Of a DNA stretch of 64,000 nt, positions 45,221 through 53,921 are shown one piece after another; the stretch's first letter is position 1, and each line of letters starts with the position of its first letter. The stretch is taken from contig CP103416.1 of the NCBI GenBank assembly GCA_024802545.1, positions 1,116,001 to 1,180,000 of the forward strand, given 5' to 3'. The notes beneath the pieces were generated by a model. It ran no database searches. It saw only the letters and a list, made by a program, of their open reading frames with translations, and was not told where the DNA came from. Source of the stretch: SAR92 clade bacterium H455. Lineage in GTDB: Bacteria > Pseudomonadota > Gammaproteobacteria > Pseudomonadales > Porticoccaceae. Made by a program: the position numbers and the translations under genes.

Positions 45221-46237
45221 CTAGCGACTAATTTTTTCAGTTATATCTAAACAGCGGCAAGCATAGCCATATTCATTGTCATACCAAGCGAAAAGATTGA
45301 CCATATTACGCTGCAACACTCTGGTGGCTAGGCCATGAATAATCGCCGAATGGGGGTTGTCGATAATATCGCTGGAGACTAGCTGCTCATCGCTGTACTG
45401 GATGATGTTTTTCATCGGACCTTTAGAGGCCTGAATAAAGAGCTCATTAATATCATTGCTATCGAGCCCATCGAGTTGGCCTTCATTACTGAGCTCGGCA
45501 CTGATATCGATTAGCGCCACATTGGCAACTGGCACTCGTAGTGCCAGTGCTAACAGGCGATCTTTAAGCTCCGGTAAGACCAGAATGGTGCAGGCGTCGG
45601 CGCCGGTTGAGGTGGGAATAATATTCAGCCCGCCGGCTCGGCCACGGTGCATATTTTTTCTGGCTACATCGACCAGACTCTGGCTCGCGGTATAGGCGTG
45701 GACAGTGGTTACCATCGTCCGCTCAACGCCATAGCTGTCGATCAGCACTTTGAGCACAGGTGCTAGACAGGTGGTGGTGCAGGAGGCATTGGAAATAATT
45801 CTGTGCTGCTGGGCATCGAATTTATCTTCGTTGACCCCAAGCACCAGAGTGATATCCGCATCTTTGCAGGGGGCGGTGATCAGCACCGACTTGGCGCCAG
45901 CATCAACATGTCGCATAGCGTCTTGGTAGCGAGAGTACTGACCGCTGCTTTCAATCACAATATCTATACCCTGCTCAGCCCAGGGCAATTTATTTGGCTC
46001 ACTGTGCTGGTAGAGCGGGAAGACTTCATCGGCAATAGATAATCGGTCTTCGGTGACACTGATGCTATGCCTCAAGGGCCCATGCACAGAGTCATATTTA
46101 AGTAGGTAGAGGAGGTGGTCCTTTGGCATCGGATCGTTGAGCGCGACAATCCTAAAATTCTTATGATCACCATCCAGATAGCGTCGTAAAATTAGCCTGC
46201 CAACGCGCCCGAGACCGTTGATAGCAATATTTTTCAT
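45221..46237 (-). CDS. gap: Glyceraldehyde-3-phosphate dehydrogenase, type I
   Basis: A 338-residue glycolytic enzyme. INGLGRVGRLILRR starts the NAD-binding fold, VALND has the Asp that favours NAD over NADP, and SNASCTTTCLAP holds the catalytic Cys. WYDNEYGYACR is the C-terminal signature. Glycogen clusters do not usually carry their own GAPDH, so a dedicated copy suggests a role in fermentation of stored glycogen. It lies downstream of malQ but has its own gap of 137 bases with an FNR-type box. Other GAPDH copies in the genome cannot be assessed. Confidence 0.95.
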   Translation of the reverse strand: MKNIAINGLGRVGRLILRRYLDGDHKNFRIVALNDPMPKDHLLYLLKYDSVHGPLRHSISVTEDRLSIADEVFPLYQHSEPNKLPWAEQGIDIVIESSGQYSRYQDAMRHVDAGAKSVLITAPCKDADITLVLGVNEDKFDAQQHRIISNASCTTTCLAPVLKVLIDSYGVERTMVTTVHAYTASQSLVDVARKNMHRGRAGGLNIIPTSTGADACTILVLPELKDRLLALALRVPVANVALIDISAELSNEGQLDGLDSNDINELFIQASKGPMKNIIQYSDEQLVSSDIIDNPHSAIIHGLATRVLQRNMVNLFAWYDNEYGYACRCLDITEKISR

Positions 46238-46291
46238 GATGGTAATCTCCGCGTATTAAAGGCTTTAATGTCAAGAGTTTTTTACCATCCC

Positions 46292-46333
46292 ATGAGACCA
46301 ACAATACCTTGAGACTGGATTGATACCTGTCAA
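46292..46333 (-). promoter_or_regulatory. FNR box and -10 element of the GAPDH promoter
   Basis: On the plus strand TTGATACCTGTCAA (46320-46333) is a one-mismatch FNR site. Reading leftward toward GAPDH, a -10-like TCTCAT (46297-46292) would place a start near 46285, about 41 bases from the box centre. The -10 matches the consensus at four of six positions. Confidence 0.65.
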
Positions 46334-46374
46334 TTTCGAATATTCTAGCGGCAGGTCTAGCTGCCCGTGGGGCG

Positions 46375-47964
46375 CTAGTTACAGCGTCCAGAGTCTCGAT
46401 TTAGGCGCATAAATTGCTCTGCTATGCCGGGCTCCAACTGCTGCCATTGAAACCGCCACAGCCAGTTATTGCCCACTATACCGGGAGTGTTGGTGCGATG
46501 GCCGGTACCAAGACCGAGCAGATCCTGAAGTGGAATAATCACCAACTGTGCCACCGAGGCTAATGCTTTTTCCAGCAGTGCTCTGGGTAAATCTTTAGGG
46601 CCACAATGGAGATAATCAGTGACCTGACGTTGCTGTTGTTCGGAGAGGCCGAGAAACCATCCAAGGCTGGTGTCGTTGTCATGGGTCCCACTGTAAAGCA
46701 CTGAGTTCTGTTTTAGGTTCTCCGGTAGATAGGGGTTGTCGGCATTGCCGTCGAAGGCAAACTGCAACACCGCCATGCCGGGAATCTTAAACTGATCCAA
46801 AAGTGCTGTGATCCCGGGTTCCATCAGGCCGAGATCTTCGGCTACCAGAGGCAGTTCTGGCAGTTCAGTATGCATGGCGTTAAGTAATTGCTCTGCTGGC
46901 GCTTCCTGCCACTGACCTTCAGCTGCGGTATTGCTGTTTGCAGGAATTTCCCAGGCACTGTAAAGACCTCGAAAATGGTCGATTCTCAATAGATCAAACA
47001 TTTTTAAGTGCACCTTCAGGCGTTGAATCCACCAGGAGAAATTATCCCGTTGCAAATTTTTCCAATGATAATGAGGGTTGCCCCAGTACTGCCCGACAGC
47101 GGAAAAATAATCTGGTGGCACGCCGGCCACCACTTGCGGTTGGCCCTCTTTTGTTAACTTAAAATAATCTCGATTGGCCCACACATCGGCACTGTCATGG
47201 GCAACAAATAGCGGCATGTCGCCAAATAGAAGAACACCCTGCTGGCTGGCATAGTCGCGAATCGACGCCCACTGTTTAAAAAATAAAAATTGGATAAATT
47301 TCAGCTGTGAAATTTCTGTCTCGAGTTGTTGCTTGGCCTGTTTTATGGCTTCGCTGTGGCGGTCTCGCAGAGCGGTGGGCCATTTGTTCCAAGGACTCTG
47401 GTTATGTTGCTGGCGCAGGGCCATAAACAGTGCGAAATCATCCAGCCATTCCCGAGACTCAGTGCAGAACTGCTGATACTCTCGATACCGGTGATTGTCG
47501 GGAGGTATTTTTTTGAAATAGTTATGGGCTGCGTCTAGTGCCGCCCTGTGCTCGATACTGGATAACTCAATATTGGACTTCAACAAGCCATTTTGCTGCA
47601 GCCAGTGGAGGCCAATATAACGTCTCTCCCCAGCGAGGGATGAGAGACATAGATAGGGTGAGTTGTCACTGTGTGTTGGACCTAGTGGAAGCAGCTGCCA
47701 GATACTGAAGCCGGCACCGGCGATCCAGTCTATAAATCTGCAGGCTGAGTCAAAAAAACCGTAGCTAGCTGGATGTTTATCAGACTCTTTTCCTCGCTCA
47801 TTTTTGACTTCTTCATTGTTCTCTCCACTGTTCTCTCCATTGCGTTCGCTATTGTCCTCAAGCTTTATCTGCGAGCTTCCTGGCAGCGCTGTAATTGGCA
47901 GCAGCACGCCGCTGCGGCGCTGGTGGAAAATGGCTTGAGATCCCGTTGCACTGGTTTTTTGCAT
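46375..47964 (-). CDS. malQ: 4-alpha-glucanotransferase (amylomaltase, GH77)
   Basis: A 529-residue enzyme that rearranges alpha-1,4-glucans, for example short maltodextrins left after phosphorolysis. LLRIDHFRGLYSAWEIP holds the nucleophile Asp, LVAEDLGLMEPG the acid/base Glu, and SGTHDNDT the third Asp. The N-terminal GVLLPITALPGSS is normal, but a hydrophilic insert of about 30 residues rich in Asn, Glu and Lys (positions 37-66) separates it from the next conserved segment. The gene follows GH57 with a 5-base gap and is the third of the glgC-GH57-malQ unit. Confidence 0.93.
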   Translation of the reverse strand: MQKTSATGSQAIFHQRRSGVLLPITALPGSSQIKLEDNSERNGENSGENNEEVKNERGKESDKHPASYGFFDSACRFIDWIAGAGFSIWQLLPLGPTHSDNSPYLCLSSLAGERRYIGLHWLQQNGLLKSNIELSSIEHRAALDAAHNYFKKIPPDNHRYREYQQFCTESREWLDDFALFMALRQQHNQSPWNKWPTALRDRHSEAIKQAKQQLETEISQLKFIQFLFFKQWASIRDYASQQGVLLFGDMPLFVAHDSADVWANRDYFKLTKEGQPQVVAGVPPDYFSAVGQYWGNPHYHWKNLQRDNFSWWIQRLKVHLKMFDLLRIDHFRGLYSAWEIPANSNTAAEGQWQEAPAEQLLNAMHTELPELPLVAEDLGLMEPGITALLDQFKIPGMAVLQFAFDGNADNPYLPENLKQNSVLYSGTHDNDTSLGWFLGLSEQQQRQVTDYLHCGPKDLPRALLEKALASVAQLVIIPLQDLLGLGTGHRTNTPGIVGNNWLWRFQWQQLEPGIAEQFMRLNRDSGRCN

Positions 47965-47969
47965 TAATA

Positions 47970-49691
47970 TTATTCCGCCCTGCGCATGACTCCGCCCTGA
48001 TGCACCTCATGGCAAAATCCATCTCCAGGATAACTGTGAGTAAAGGGACGCTGTAGATAGTCTGGGGTTGGGAGGACAAGCAGGGAATAGAGGGCTGTCA
48101 GGTGCATACGAAAGCGCTCATCAAAGGCGCTAACTGTCTCTGGCGGGTTGTCCCCGCCGGGCCACCAGAACCAGTCAGAACCTTCGCAGACAGCCATTTG
48201 ACGCTCTGCCGCGAGCTGCTCCTCTGCGCTTAGGCGCTGGCTCTGCAGCACCTTATCAAAGCTGTTTTTGGCGTTGATCAACATATCCCAAGCGCGATTT
48301 TTATCGGCACTGCCAATCCAGGTGGTGAGGTTGCCATAGACCCAGCTGCCAGCAGTGAGATGCTCCAGTTGTTTGCTATGACCTTGGAGGCACTCTGAGA
48401 AGGTTGTTAGATTGAGATTCGGATGGTCGGCGAGTTGGCGATAGAGCCCGCGCAAAAAATAAAAGCCATTATGATGGTAGTGCTCCCAGGCATTTTCGCC
48501 GTCCATAATAATCGTGGCTACCGCATCCGGTTGCTCGGCGCAGCGCTGAGCTATCTCCTCGAGACGACTGATAAAATTGGTCACCGCATCATCAGCGTGC
48601 CACTGTGAATAGGTGAAGCCGATAAGATCTGAAAGGTGGTCATCGCGAAAAAAACAGCGAATAGCGCGATCGCCCACGGAGTAAGCGCTATACAGATTGG
48701 TGTCGGAATCGTTGTTCTGTTGCCCGGAGTTTTTTAGGCTGTTACTCAAAACACCAGTGCCACTGGCAGTCCAGGCAAAACCACTGTTATCTAGCACTGT
48801 TAGGCTGGCGTCACTCAATGCCCCCTCGCCGGGCCAGCAGCCGATGGGTGCGGTGCCAAAATACTTTATAAAGACCTCTTTACCGGCTTCGATGTGCCAC
48901 TTTAAACGCTCTTCACCACCGGGATATTCTGTGGCATTGGGCATAACAAGATGGGGCGTGGCCTCTTTGGCGCTGTTTAGATCCACCAATAAGGGGCCGA
49001 TCGGATGACCATAGGGGGTCATGGACAGTTCGATAACCTGGCGCTGGGCGAGGGTGCGATACCTGGGTATAACCTGACTAACTTGATCGCTGACAATACG
49101 CATCAGCTGGATGCGGTCGTACATGGAATAATGCTTTTCTAGAGCCATCAGTTTCTGCACCCGGGGATCATCTCTGCGTACCGTTTCTCCTAGCCAGGTG
49201 AGGTGAAACCAGACCAGAAGGTCGGTGAAAAAATCGTCGCAGATATAGGCTATATGACTGGGATTATCGAGAATATGGCGGCCAATATTATTCAGCGCAA
49301 TATAGGCGTCGAAGTGCTGGCCACTGTTAAAATTATGATGGTCGAGACAGCGTTTGACGAGGTTATATTTGGACTCTTGATCGATTGTCGGTTCTATCAG
49401 TGCTCGGAGAAGTGGGTCTAAGGGCGGCTGGTTATCGACAAAGTAGCGGTTGAACTGCTCGCTATAGCGATCTATCTGCAGCAGTAACAGTGGACTAAAA
49501 TTGACTACGGCGTTGCTGCCCGGTACCTGTTCGAGATGCGCAGCCATATCGGTATAGTCTTTGAGTGCCCGCAGATAGGTCCAGGGCTGGTCGCAGACCC
49601 CAGAGACGGGATCGCGGTACTCTGGCTGGTGCATATGCCAGCAGAGTACAACATTCAGTGATTTAGCAGAATCTTGTGTTTTATCTAGCAT
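47970..49691 (-). CDS. GH57 family glycoside hydrolase (amylase/pullulanase-like)
   Basis: A 573-residue protein whose N-terminus CWHMHQPEYRD is the first conserved region of GH57. Later regions include GCWPGEGALSD, with the likely nucleophile Glu, and IIMDGENAWEHYHHNG, with the acid/base Asp. GH57 enzymes cut or rearrange alpha-glucans. The cluster has no GH13 debranching enzyme, so this one may remove or trim branches during glycogen breakdown. It overlaps glgC by 11 bases and is followed by malQ. The precise bond specificity cannot be read from the sequence. Confidence 0.9.
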   Translation of the reverse strand: MLDKTQDSAKSLNVVLCWHMHQPEYRDPVSGVCDQPWTYLRALKDYTDMAAHLEQVPGSNAVVNFSPLLLLQIDRYSEQFNRYFVDNQPPLDPLLRALIEPTIDQESKYNLVKRCLDHHNFNSGQHFDAYIALNNIGRHILDNPSHIAYICDDFFTDLLVWFHLTWLGETVRRDDPRVQKLMALEKHYSMYDRIQLMRIVSDQVSQVIPRYRTLAQRQVIELSMTPYGHPIGPLLVDLNSAKEATPHLVMPNATEYPGGEERLKWHIEAGKEVFIKYFGTAPIGCWPGEGALSDASLTVLDNSGFAWTASGTGVLSNSLKNSGQQNNDSDTNLYSAYSVGDRAIRCFFRDDHLSDLIGFTYSQWHADDAVTNFISRLEEIAQRCAEQPDAVATIIMDGENAWEHYHHNGFYFLRGLYRQLADHPNLNLTTFSECLQGHSKQLEHLTAGSWVYGNLTTWIGSADKNRAWDMLINAKNSFDKVLQSQRLSAEEQLAAERQMAVCEGSDWFWWPGGDNPPETVSAFDERFRMHLTALYSLLVLPTPDYLQRPFTHSYPGDGFCHEVHQGGVMRRAE

Positions 49692-51039
49692 GATGAAGTA
49701 CCTGTCCGAGCATATCTGGTGTTACCAGAACAACTCCGTCGGGGCTGACATAAAAGCGTTCGGCATCGTCCTCTAAATTGTCACCGATTACTGTATTGTC
49801 GGGCAGCACAGCGCCCTTATCGATAATGGCTTTATTGATCCGGCAGGACTTGCCAATCCGCACTTCCGGTAATACCACTGAGTTACTTACCCGACTGCCT
49901 TCATCGACACTCACATTGTTAAATAACAGTGAGTGGCGGACGATTGCGCCAGAGATAATACAGCCACCGGAAATCATGGAGTCGATAGCAATGCCACGGC
50001 GCTGAGGTTCATCAAAAACAAATTTTGCCGGCGGAGTTTGTTCGCGATAGGTCCAAATTGGCCACTCGCGATCGTAGAGATTGAGCTCGGGGGTGATGCC
50101 GATCAGTTCAAGGTTAGAGCGCCAGTAGGCGTCCACTGTACCCACATCGCGCCAGTAGGCCTGAGGCGGTTGCTCCATTTTATTCGCTGAGTCACCGGAG
50201 GCCCTGTTAGGGCAGTCGCGCAATGTATCGCGAAAGGAATAGGCATAGACCCGGTATCTTTCGATTAGCTCGGGAATCAGATCTTGCCCGAAGTCATGAT
50301 TGGAGTCGATATTGTCAGCGTCATTGATCAGCTGGTCGATAAGAAACTGGCTGTTAAAAATATAAATACCCATGGATATAAGCGATCGACCTGGATTGTT
50401 GGCGATACTTGAGGGCTGCTCTGGCTTCTCCTCAAACTCGATAATTCGGCCCTGTGGGTCAACGTTCATAACGCCGAAGGCACTGGCTTGATCTGTGGCC
50501 AGTTCAATGCAGCCAATGGTTAAGTCGGCGCCTTTTTCCACATGCTGTGCCAGCATTGGCCCATAGTCCATTTTGTAAATATGATCTCCGGCTAGAATTA
50601 ACACATAGTCGGCGTTGTGATTGCGCACTATGTCGATATTCTGATACACCGCATCGGCGGTGCCCAGATACCAAGAGCTCTCTAGGCGTTGCTGGGCGGG
50701 CAGCAACTCGACAAACTCATCGAATTCGCCGTGCAGAAATCCCCAACCGCGCTGTATGTGCCGGATTAGGGAGTGAGCTTTGTACTGAGTGAGCACGCCA
50801 ATCCGACGAATACCGGAATTAACACAGTTGGACAGGGCAAAATCAATAATTCGGAACTGTCCGCCAAAAGGCACTGCCGGTTTCGCTCGCCAGCGTGTCA
50901 GTTGATTCAATCTTGAGCCACAGCCACCAGCCAGAATTAATCCGAGAGTATTTTTTGTCAGCCGGCTAACGAAACGGCTGTTACTCGCTTCACGTGTTGC
51001 ATGTGGAGCCCAGTGTTTATCCATGACAATTTGATTCAT
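49681..51039 (-). CDS. glgC: Glucose-1-phosphate adenylyltransferase
   Basis: A 452-residue enzyme that makes ADP-glucose, the committed step of glycogen synthesis. LGLILAGGCGSRLNQLTRWRAKPAVPFGG is the nucleotide-binding start (broken here by the family's Leu-Thr insert), AGDHIYKMDY holds the metal-binding Asp, and EKP follows in IIEFEEKPEQP. The C-terminal beta-helix is complete. It is the first gene of the leftward operon glgC-GH57-malQ, and its start is 79 bases from an FNR-type box shared with the divergent CBS-glgB-glgA unit. Allosteric properties cannot be predicted. Confidence 0.96.
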   Translation of the reverse strand: MNQIVMDKHWAPHATREASNSRFVSRLTKNTLGLILAGGCGSRLNQLTRWRAKPAVPFGGQFRIIDFALSNCVNSGIRRIGVLTQYKAHSLIRHIQRGWGFLHGEFDEFVELLPAQQRLESSWYLGTADAVYQNIDIVRNHNADYVLILAGDHIYKMDYGPMLAQHVEKGADLTIGCIELATDQASAFGVMNVDPQGRIIEFEEKPEQPSSIANNPGRSLISMGIYIFNSQFLIDQLINDADNIDSNHDFGQDLIPELIERYRVYAYSFRDTLRDCPNRASGDSANKMEQPPQAYWRDVGTVDAYWRSNLELIGITPELNLYDREWPIWTYREQTPPAKFVFDEPQRRGIAIDSMISGGCIISGAIVRHSLLFNNVSVDEGSRVSNSVVLPEVRIGKSCRINKAIIDKGAVLPDNTVIGDNLEDDAERFYVSPDGVVLVTPDMLGQVLHHAR

Positions 51040-51089
51040 TATATTTCCTGTTTTTTACACAATAAAAAACTAACCTTAGGTAGAGGAAA

Positions 51090-51131
51090 ATTTGACCATT
51101 AAGTGGCTTTTAGAATGTTGATTCGGGTCAA
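51090..51131. promoter_or_regulatory. FNR box between glgC and the CBS-glgB-glgA unit
   Basis: TTGATTCGGGTCAA (51118-51131) lies in the divergent gap and matches the phosphorylase box at 13 of 14 bases. Toward glgC, TCAAAT (51095-51090) would give a start near 51083, about 41 bases from the box centre. Toward the CBS gene the -10 near 51154-51159 is weak. One site could serve both directions. Confidence 0.75.
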
Positions 51132-51206
51132 TACCCTCAGGGCTAAATTTGATGACGATTGCCTCCCTGTTCGCAGTTGCGGACAAGCCTAAAGGAGTTA
51201 AGAGAA

Positions 51207-51674
51207 ATGAATGTGAAACAAATGATGACCAACCAAGTATCGACCTGTAATGACAATACACCATTGAGTACTGTAGCTACGACAATGTGGAATAACGACT
51301 GTGGTTCAGTACCTGTGGTGGATGAAAATAACCGCCCTGTAGCCATGGTCACTGATCGAGATATTGCCATTGGCGCGGCCCTGCAGCAGAGGCCGCTGTG
51401 GGAGTTAACACCCAATGACATAACCGATAACCAACAGTTGCACAAATGCCATCTCAACGATGATGTGCAGACAGCATTGGATATCATGCGTGAGAACGGT
51501 GTTCGCAGACTGCCCGTGGTCAATGATCAAGGAACCCTAGCGGGAATTGTCTCCTCAGGAGATATTATCGCCAGGGCCAACAGCGCAGAAAATGCCGAGT
51601 TGCCGTTCTATAGTACCGAGGGCATGCTAAAAGCAGTTGTCGGACAGTCTCCATCTATGCCTTTAATGAGCTAA
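51207..51674 (+). CDS. CBS-domain pair protein
   Basis: A 155-residue protein made of two CBS domains (about 8-65 and 72-130), with VPVVDENNRPVAMVTDRDIA and LPVVNDQGTLAGIVSSGDI as the paired core motifs. Such proteins bind adenine nucleotides and often report energy state. I choose ATG 51207, with AAAGGAG 9 bases upstream; a start at 51159 would lie under the promoter region. It is the first gene before glgB and glgA, so it may link AMP or ATP level to glycogen synthesis. That role is inferred from position. Confidence 0.85.
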   Translation: MNVKQMMTNQVSTCNDNTPLSTVATTMWNNDCGSVPVVDENNRPVAMVTDRDIAIGAALQQRPLWELTPNDITDNQQLHKCHLNDDVQTALDIMRENGVRRLPVVNDQGTLAGIVSSGDIIARANSAENAELPFYSTEGMLKAVVGQSPSMPLMS

Positions 51675-51704
51675 GGATCTGCTATTAAAAACTCATCTGA
51701 TTCA

Positions 51705-53921
51705 GTGTCTAGTGCACAGAAAAGTAGCAGTTCAACCGCTGCAAGTACCATTACCGAACCCATGCAGCGGTTGTTGGAGATGCGTCATCACGACCCCTTT
51801 AGTATTTTGGGCCGCCACTGGATTGCCGACAATCACTGGTGTATTCGCGTTCTGTTACCCGGTGCTGTCAGTGCGTCAGTCGAAGGGCCAGCTCTGCCAA
51901 TGCGACGGCTTGGCAATACCGATATATTCGAGTGGATGGGCAACGATACTATTCCACAACATTATTTAATTCATTGGCAGGACTCTCAGGGTGACTCGCA
52001 TTACCGCTGCGACCCCTACAGTTTCAATGCGCAATTAAGTGATATGGATATGCACCTTTTCGCCGAGGGCTCACATCAACATATCTATCAAAAACTCGGT
52101 TCACATCTGCATCGCATCGATCATGTTAATGGTGTGTTATTTGCAGTTTGGGCACCCAATGCCCAGCGTGTCAGTGTGGTTGGCGATCACAATAATTGGG
52201 ATGGCCGAGTCAACTCCATGCGCTGTCGTGGTGGTAGTGGCATATGGGAATTATTTATTCCCGGCCTGGCAATAGGTACCCGCTACAAATATGAAATTCG
52301 CCATGCCGATAGCGAACATATTTCCTTAAAAGCCGATCCCTATGCTCAGCACTCTGAGCTACGGCCTCGCACCGCGTCAATTGTTAGCCCCGAGAGCCGC
52401 TTTAGCTGGTCCGACCAACTGTGGATGGAGCACCGAAAATGCAGGGACTGGCAGCACGCGCCGATGTCGATCTATGAACTGCATGCCGGATCTTGGCGCA
52501 GGGCAGAGTGTGGCGGCTTTATGAGCTGGAAAGCTCTTGCCCATAGCCTGATTCCCTATGTCAAAGAACTCGGCTTTACCCACATTGAACTGATGCCCAT
52601 TGCCGAGCACCCACTGGATGAATCTTGGGGCTATCAGACTACCGGTTACTATGCGCCTAGCAGTCGTTTTGGCAGTGCCGATGATCTGCGTTACTTTATT
52701 AATTGTGCTCACCGCTACAACATCGGCGTTATTGTCGATTGGGTGGCAGGGCATTTTCCAAAAGACGACCATGGCCTAGCTCAGTTTGATGGCTCGCCAC
52801 TTTATGAGCATGGCGATGCACGGCGTGCGGAACACCCAGAGTGGGGCACGCTGACATTCAATTTTGGTCGCAATGAGGTGAAGAATTTTTTATTGGCTAA
52901 TGCACTCTATTGGTTTCGAGAATTCAATATAGATGGTCTGCGCGTTGATGCAGTGGCTTCAATGATCTATCTTGACTACTCGCGGCAGGACGATGAATGG
53001 GTCGCTAACCAATATGGCGGTAATGAAAATCTTGAGGCAATTGCTTTTTTGCGTGAACTCAATGAAGTGGTGCACAAGCAATTCCCTGGCGCAGTGATGA
53101 TTGCCGAAGAATCTACGGCCTGGCCCCAGGTAAGCCGACCAACCTGGCTCGGCGGCCTTGGCTTTTCGATGAAATGGAATATGGGCTGGATGCATGACAG
53201 CCTCCTGTATATGCAAAAAGACCCAATCTATCGCTGCTATCATCATCAGCTACTGACCTTTAGCGCCCTCTATGCTCACCATGAAAATTTTATGTTGCCT
53301 CTGTCTCACGATGAAGTGGTTCACGGTAAGCGCTCGCTACTGGAGAAAATGTCTGGCGACGACTGGCAAAAGTTTGCCAATCTGCGATTGCTCTATCTAT
53401 TTATGTACACATGGCCTGGGAAAAAACTGCTGTTTATGGGTGCAGAAATTGCCCAGCGGGACGAGTGGGACTGCCAGAAATCCCTGGATTGGCAATTGAT
53501 GGGTATTGATCGCCACCAAGGAATCACGCGATTGGTCACCGACCTCAATTATCTCTATCGTCGTCACCCGGCACTCTACTATTATGAATTTGAAAGCCGC
53601 GGATTTGAGTGGATAGAATGCCATGATGGGCAGCAGTCAGTGCTTAGCTATCAGCGTAAATCTGATTTCGAGGTGATTATTGTAGTGCTGAACTTCACTC
53701 CTGAGCCCCGTTATGACTACAGGATTGGTATCGCCGACGAGGGCATTTATCGCGAGTTGATTAATTCAGATTCAGAATTTTATGCTGGCAGTAATATGGG
53801 CAATACCGGGCTAGTGCACAGTGAGGCGAAAGCCTGGATGGATCAGCCCCATTCACTGGTGCTACTGTTACCGCCGCTTGCCGGTATAGTACTGACGAGG
53901 CTCAACGGCGACACTCTGTGA
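51705..53921 (+). CDS. glgB: 1,4-alpha-glucan branching enzyme (GH13_9)
   Basis: A 738-residue enzyme that adds alpha-1,6 branches to glycogen. It has an N-terminal module, a CBM48 domain (VLFAVWAPNAQRVSVVGDHNNWDG) and the catalytic barrel, with the nucleophile in NIDGLRVDAVASM, acid/base Glu in MIAEESTAWP and SHDEVVHG as the third site. The assigned start is GTG 51705, which lacks a ribosome site. An ATT at 51684, preceded by AAGGAT, is in frame, and ATG 51762 is another option, so the N-terminus is unsure. Its stop overlaps glgA by 4 bases. Confidence 0.95.
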   Translation: MSSAQKSSSSTAASTITEPMQRLLEMRHHDPFSILGRHWIADNHWCIRVLLPGAVSASVEGPALPMRRLGNTDIFEWMGNDTIPQHYLIHWQDSQGDSHYRCDPYSFNAQLSDMDMHLFAEGSHQHIYQKLGSHLHRIDHVNGVLFAVWAPNAQRVSVVGDHNNWDGRVNSMRCRGGSGIWELFIPGLAIGTRYKYEIRHADSEHISLKADPYAQHSELRPRTASIVSPESRFSWSDQLWMEHRKCRDWQHAPMSIYELHAGSWRRAECGGFMSWKALAHSLIPYVKELGFTHIELMPIAEHPLDESWGYQTTGYYAPSSRFGSADDLRYFINCAHRYNIGVIVDWVAGHFPKDDHGLAQFDGSPLYEHGDARRAEHPEWGTLTFNFGRNEVKNFLLANALYWFREFNIDGLRVDAVASMIYLDYSRQDDEWVANQYGGNENLEAIAFLRELNEVVHKQFPGAVMIAEESTAWPQVSRPTWLGGLGFSMKWNMGWMHDSLLYMQKDPIYRCYHHQLLTFSALYAHHENFMLPLSHDEVVHGKRSLLEKMSGDDWQKFANLRLLYLFMYTWPGKKLLFMGAEIAQRDEWDCQKSLDWQLMGIDRHQGITRLVTDLNYLYRRHPALYYYEFESRGFEWIECHDGQQSVLSYQRKSDFEVIIVVLNFTPEPRYDYRIGIADEGIYRELINSDSEFYAGSNMGNTGLVHSEAKAWMDQPHSLVLLLPPLAGIVLTRLNGDTL

